Source of the DNA: Primulina eburnea
Lineage: Eukaryota > Streptophyta > Magnoliopsida > Lamiales > Gesneriaceae
Length of the DNA stretch: 64,000 bases
Direction: 5' to 3'
NCBI RefSeq assembly: GCF_022965805.1
Contig: NC_133110.1
Span: 30,872,668-30,936,667 of the forward strand
The notes under the pieces are model-generated. The model saw only the letters and a program-made list of their open reading frames with translations. It was not told the DNA's origin and made no database searches. A program made the position numbers and the translations under genes. Positions 60,453-64,000 of the stretch are shown in pieces (positions within the stretch are counted from its first letter, which is position 1; each line of letters opens with the position of its first letter).

Positions 60453-60843
60453 TCTCAAGGGTGTGATGAGATTTGGCAAGAAGGGTAAACTGAGTCCGAG
60501 GTTTATTGGCCCTTTTGAGATCTTGGACAGAGTTGGCGACCGAGCCTACAGATTAGCCCTACCGCCCGATCTTGACAGAGTCCATAATGTGTTTCACGTA
60601 TCGATGTTCAGGAAGTATATTGCAGATCCTTCCCATGTTCTTCACCACGAGCCATTGGACTTGACGCCGAATTTGACGTACCAAGAGATTCCGGTTCAGA
60701 TTTTGGATCGCACAGTTAGAGTATTGAGGAACAAAGAGATCGGCATCGTTAAAGTCCTTTGGAGGAACCATTTGATTGAGGAGGCTACGTGGGAACCAGA
60801 GACTGAGATGAGAGAGAGGTATCCTGAGTTGTTCGTGCAGTGA
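60453..60843 (+). pseudogene. Element A integrase C-terminus and chromodomain (resumes after element B)
   Basis: The polyprotein of element A resumes after the second [28 protein letters not shown] module, [10 protein letters not shown], then the chromodomain [16 protein letters not shown] and a TGA at 60841. It joins in frame to the fragment ending at 52820 once element B and one GCACC are left out. It is followed within 30 bp by the polypurine tract. Confidence 0.92.
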
Positions 60844-60883
60844 CGTCAATTTCGAGGACGAAATTCCTCTAAGGAGGGGAGAT

Positions 60884-62499
60884 TGTAATAGCCGAGCCCG
60901 GTGTACGGTACGGTTTAAGCTTTATTGTGTTAATTGGGTTTTGTGATTAGATGATTATAGTTGTGTTTTGGGCTATAGTATTATTGGTTATTGTTTTGTT
61001 GAGGTATTAGTTGGTGTTGATTGTTCGTTTCAGCGTTTCGGATCGAGTTTAGTTGATTTATTACTGTTCATTGCCGTGAGTAGAGTGCACCCGCGCTCTT
61101 AGAGGAGTGCCCCCGCGGTGTACTATTCACCATTTTGGAAGTTGAAGGCCGTGAGGACACCGCACCCGCGGCAGTGCAAGGACCGCACCCGCGGTGAGAC
61201 CGCACCCGCAGTAATTGTAGCACCGCACCCGCGGTGATCGTGCATGGAATTTTGTTGGATTGCCGTGAGCTTAGCGCACCCGCGGTGCTTGTGTGACCGC
61301 ACCCGCGGTGTAAGTATGGGCGAGATATTTAGTACCTTTTTGATTGAGTTGACTTCATTTCTATCTTATCTTATCTACTTTTTCGAGATTTTCTCTCATT
61401 TGGCAAGGGTTTTCCTCTATTTCTTTTGCTTCCTACCTTTGATTCTTGGCTTTGTTTCGATTTCCGACTTGAGATCGACGTTCTCCGTGGTATAAGGAAG
61501 CTTAGGTAAGCTTTTGGTGCGATTCTATTAAGGTTTTGAGTTAAGGGTTTGCTTGGGCTTGATGTTTTGTTGGTTTAATGGATTATTTGACTTGTACTTG
61601 TGGATATATAGTTGATTTTGGTGTTATTTATGGATTATTGTTGTAGGTGGTGTACCAAGAGCTAAGTTTGAGGTGTTCTATTAGGTTGTAAGTGGAATTT
61701 CATCCTTTTTGCTCACATGATATTATATGTATTGTGTTTTAAAGGTTTCAAAGTGTTATTCCCTTCCATTGATCCATTGTTATGTATTGATTTCATTGAT
61801 TATCTATTGGAGGTATTGTATATCTCACTATTGTTAAAAGGGAATACAAGAGAAAAGATAGAGATTGCGAAACGACGGCTTTAAATGATATTCAGAGTTC
61901 AAATGTTTTATTGGATTGATTAATCATAGTCAGAGCATTGCATGCAATTAGATGATCATCGACCATAGGCTTTTATCCCCTCACAGTTATCGATTTATAT
62001 CGATGGGATATTGGCAACCACAGTCATAGATACTATTGATATCAATCCAACCATAGAAAAGAGAAATACCATCGTATTGCTATCTATTGCTATTGCTACA
62101 GTTATTGCTACAGTATTCATGTTTCAGAGCTGATGGTATTTATGATTTCAAAGCCATGTTTTACAGAGTATAATATGTATCATTGCTATGTAGAGTTCCA
62201 CTTGCTGAGTTTTTATACTCATTTCAGTTATTTTCATGTGATGCAGATAAGAGCGACCGACCAGGACAGTGATCGTGGATGGGGGTCATATGCATACACC
62301 GTTGGAAGGAGGATTATTTTGTATTATTTTGGGACATGATCATAAGAATGATTATTTTGTATTTTGTATGTCATTTGAATGATCATGTATTTATTTTTGT
62401 AAACATTTTATGAAATGTATTTTGAAACTCCTTCCATATTTTAAAGAAAAATTTAAAATTCCGCTGTATTATTTTAATGTTACGGGTCAGGGTGTCACA
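60884..62499 (+). repeat. Element A 3' LTR (1,616 bp)
   Basis: It runs TGTAATAGCC to GGGTGTCACA, then the TGGCA target duplication. It is nearly identical to the 5' LTR except in the first ~70 bp, where it matches the LTRs at 29249 and 40896 instead (TTTAAGCTTTATTGTG). The GC-rich cluster is at about 61085-61312. Confidence 0.93.
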
Positions 62500-64000
62500 T
62501 GGCACAAAATTGTTGTTTTCTACTACTTGTCATGCTCAAACGGATGGACAAACTGAAGTTGTCAATAGAACTTTGGGAATATTCTGCGTGCTATTCTTAA
62601 AAAGAACTTGGATTGACATTTCTATGGACTTTATTTTGGGGTTGCCTAGGACTAAGAAGGGGAGGGATTCTATTTTTGTTGTTGTGGATAGATTCTCTAA
62701 GATGGGACATTTTATAGCTTGTCATAAAACCGATGATGCTTCAAACATTGCGGACTTGTTCTTTAGAGAAGTCGCTAGGTTGCATGGAATGCCTAGGACT
62801 ATTGTTTCTGGTCGCGATGTTAAATTCTTGAGTTACTTTTGGAATACTTTATGGGCTAAACTTTGCACAAAATTGTTGTTTTCTACTACTTGTCATCCTC
62901 AAACGGATGGACAAACTGAAGTTGTCAATAGAAATTGGGAACACTTTTGCGTGCTATTCTTAAAAAGAACTTGGATTGAAATTTCTATGGACTTTATTTT
63001 GGGGTTGCCTAGGACTAAGAATGCGAGGGATTCTATTGTTGTTGTTGTGTATAGATTCTCTAAGATGACACATTTTATAGCTTGTCATAAAACCCATGAT
63101 GCTTCAAACATTGCGGATTTGTTCTTTAGAGAAGTCGTTAGGTTGCATGGCATGCCTAGGACTATTGTTTTCTCGTCGCGACGTTAAATTATTGAGTTAC
63201 TTTTTGAAGACTTTATGTGCTAAACTTTGCACAAAATTGTTGTTTTCTACTACTTGTCATCCTCAAACGGATGGACAAACTGAAGTTGTCAATAGAACTT
63301 TGGGAACACTTTTGCGTGCTATTCTTAAAAAGAACTTGGATTGACATTTCTATGGACTTTATTTTGGGGTTGCCTAGGACTAAGAATTGGAGGGATTCTA
63401 TATTTGTTGTTGTGAATAGATTCTCTAAGATGGCACATTTTATAGCTTGTCATAAAACCGATGATGCTTCAAACATTGCGGATTTGTTCTTTAGAGAAGT
63501 CGTTAGGTTGCATGGCATGCCTAGGACTATTGTTTCTGGTCGCGATGTTAAATTCTTGAGTCACTTTTGGAATACTTTATGGGCTAAACTTGGCACAAAA
63601 TTGTTGTTTTCTACTACTTGTCATGCTCAAACGGATGGACAAACTGAAGTTGTCAATAGAACTTTGGGAACACTTCTGCGTGCTATTCTTAAAAAGAACT
63701 TGGATTGACATTTCTATGGACTTTATTCTGGGGTTGCCTAGGACTAAGAAGGGGAGGGATTCTATTTTTGTTGTTGTGGATAGATTCTCTAAGATGGGAC
63801 ATTTTATAGCTTGTCATAAAACCGATGATGCTTCAAACATTGCGGACTTGTTCTTTAGAGAAGTCGCTAGGTTGCATGGCATGCCTAGGACTATTGTTTC
63901 TGTTCGCGATGTTAAATTCTTGAGTTACTTTTGGAATACTTTATGGGCTAAACTTGGCACAAAATTGTTGTTTTCTACTACTCGTCATGCTCAAACGGAT
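62500..64000 (+). repeat. Integrase-derived satellite, block VI (~4 monomers, continues past the window)
   Basis: Satellite resumes at TGGCACAAAATTG in exactly the phase at which block V stopped, as expected from a simple insertion of element A. It shows the same 363/364 bp subtypes, including frameshifted CTCGTCGCGACG and SGRD forms. It runs off the right edge. Confidence 0.95.

Larger units (their letters stand above)
47046..62499 (+). mobile_element. Element A: Tekay-like chromodomain Ty3/gypsy retrotransposon, interrupted by element B
   Basis: Complete element with LTRs 47046-48658 and 60884-62499, flanked by 5-bp target duplications TGGCA (47041-47045 and 62500-62504) in satellite. The internal region has a tRNA-Met primer-binding site, one long gag-pol frame with a single nonsense codon (52069), and a polypurine tract (60871-60883). 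A chromodomain at the polyprotein end places it in the chromoviruses; double zinc knuckle and overall sequence suggest the Tekay/Del group (from memory). Element B is inserted at 52820/60448. The LTRs differ at about ten scattered sites plus a divergent first ~70 bp. Confidence 0.93.

Overview
The window is repeat-only plant nuclear DNA. Every coding stretch belongs to Ty3/gypsy LTR retrotransposons, the LTRs are followed by primer-binding sites matching plant initiator tRNA-Met, and most remaining DNA is one satellite. I recognise no cellular gene, tRNA, rRNA or CRISPR array. A flowering plant is likely but the species cannot be read from the sequence. CRM-type (centromeric chromovirus) elements, long satellite arrays with higher-order structure, and nested chromodomain elements suggest pericentromeric or centromeric heterochromatin; that is inference.

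The most interesting object is the satellite. It fills six same-orientation blocks (about 305-3705, 17883-29248, 32057-34182, 34437-40895, 42513-47045 and 62500-64000; about 29 kb and 80 monomers). Its ~364 bp monomer is a head-to-tail copy of the catalytic core of a CRM-like integrase. The monomer ends correspond to two sites in the resident CRM elements that share the tetranucleotide GAAC, and the distance between them equals the monomer length. Compared with the resident element the monomer differs at roughly 55 bases but only about 4 amino acids, so its source was a sister lineage that evolved as a working integrase before amplification. Every monomer I read has lost the middle catalytic Asp. 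Monomers come in 364 bp and 363 bp types; arrays show 3-, 5- and 8-monomer higher-order repeats and multi-kilobase segmental duplications.

At 3703-17882 lies a tandem of CRM elements sharing LTRs: a truncated third copy, then LTR - internal - LTR - internal - LTR (period 6.13-6.15 kb, LTRs 904-917 bp with TGATG...CATCA ends). The polyprotein runs about 394 nt into the 3' LTR. All copies are broken, and both complete copies share a stop between RNase H and integrase.

A second, Tekay-like chromodomain family interrupts the satellite: an LTR with a polyprotein tail at 29249-31215 ending in a 100-N assembly gap, a solo LTR at 40896-42512 (TSD GATTC), and element A at 47046-62499 (TSD TGGCA). Element A carries inside its integrase a younger same-family element B in the opposite orientation (52821-60447, TSD GCACC). 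B has an uninterrupted 1476-residue polyprotein and nearly identical LTRs, so it is the only potentially active element here. LTR fragments of further families lie at 1-304, 31316-32056 and 34183-34436.

The implied order of events is: integrase satellite amplified; CRM tandem and satellite rearranged together; Tekay-like element A inserted; element B inserted into A. Three LTR families independently carry clusters of short GC-rich inverted repeats.
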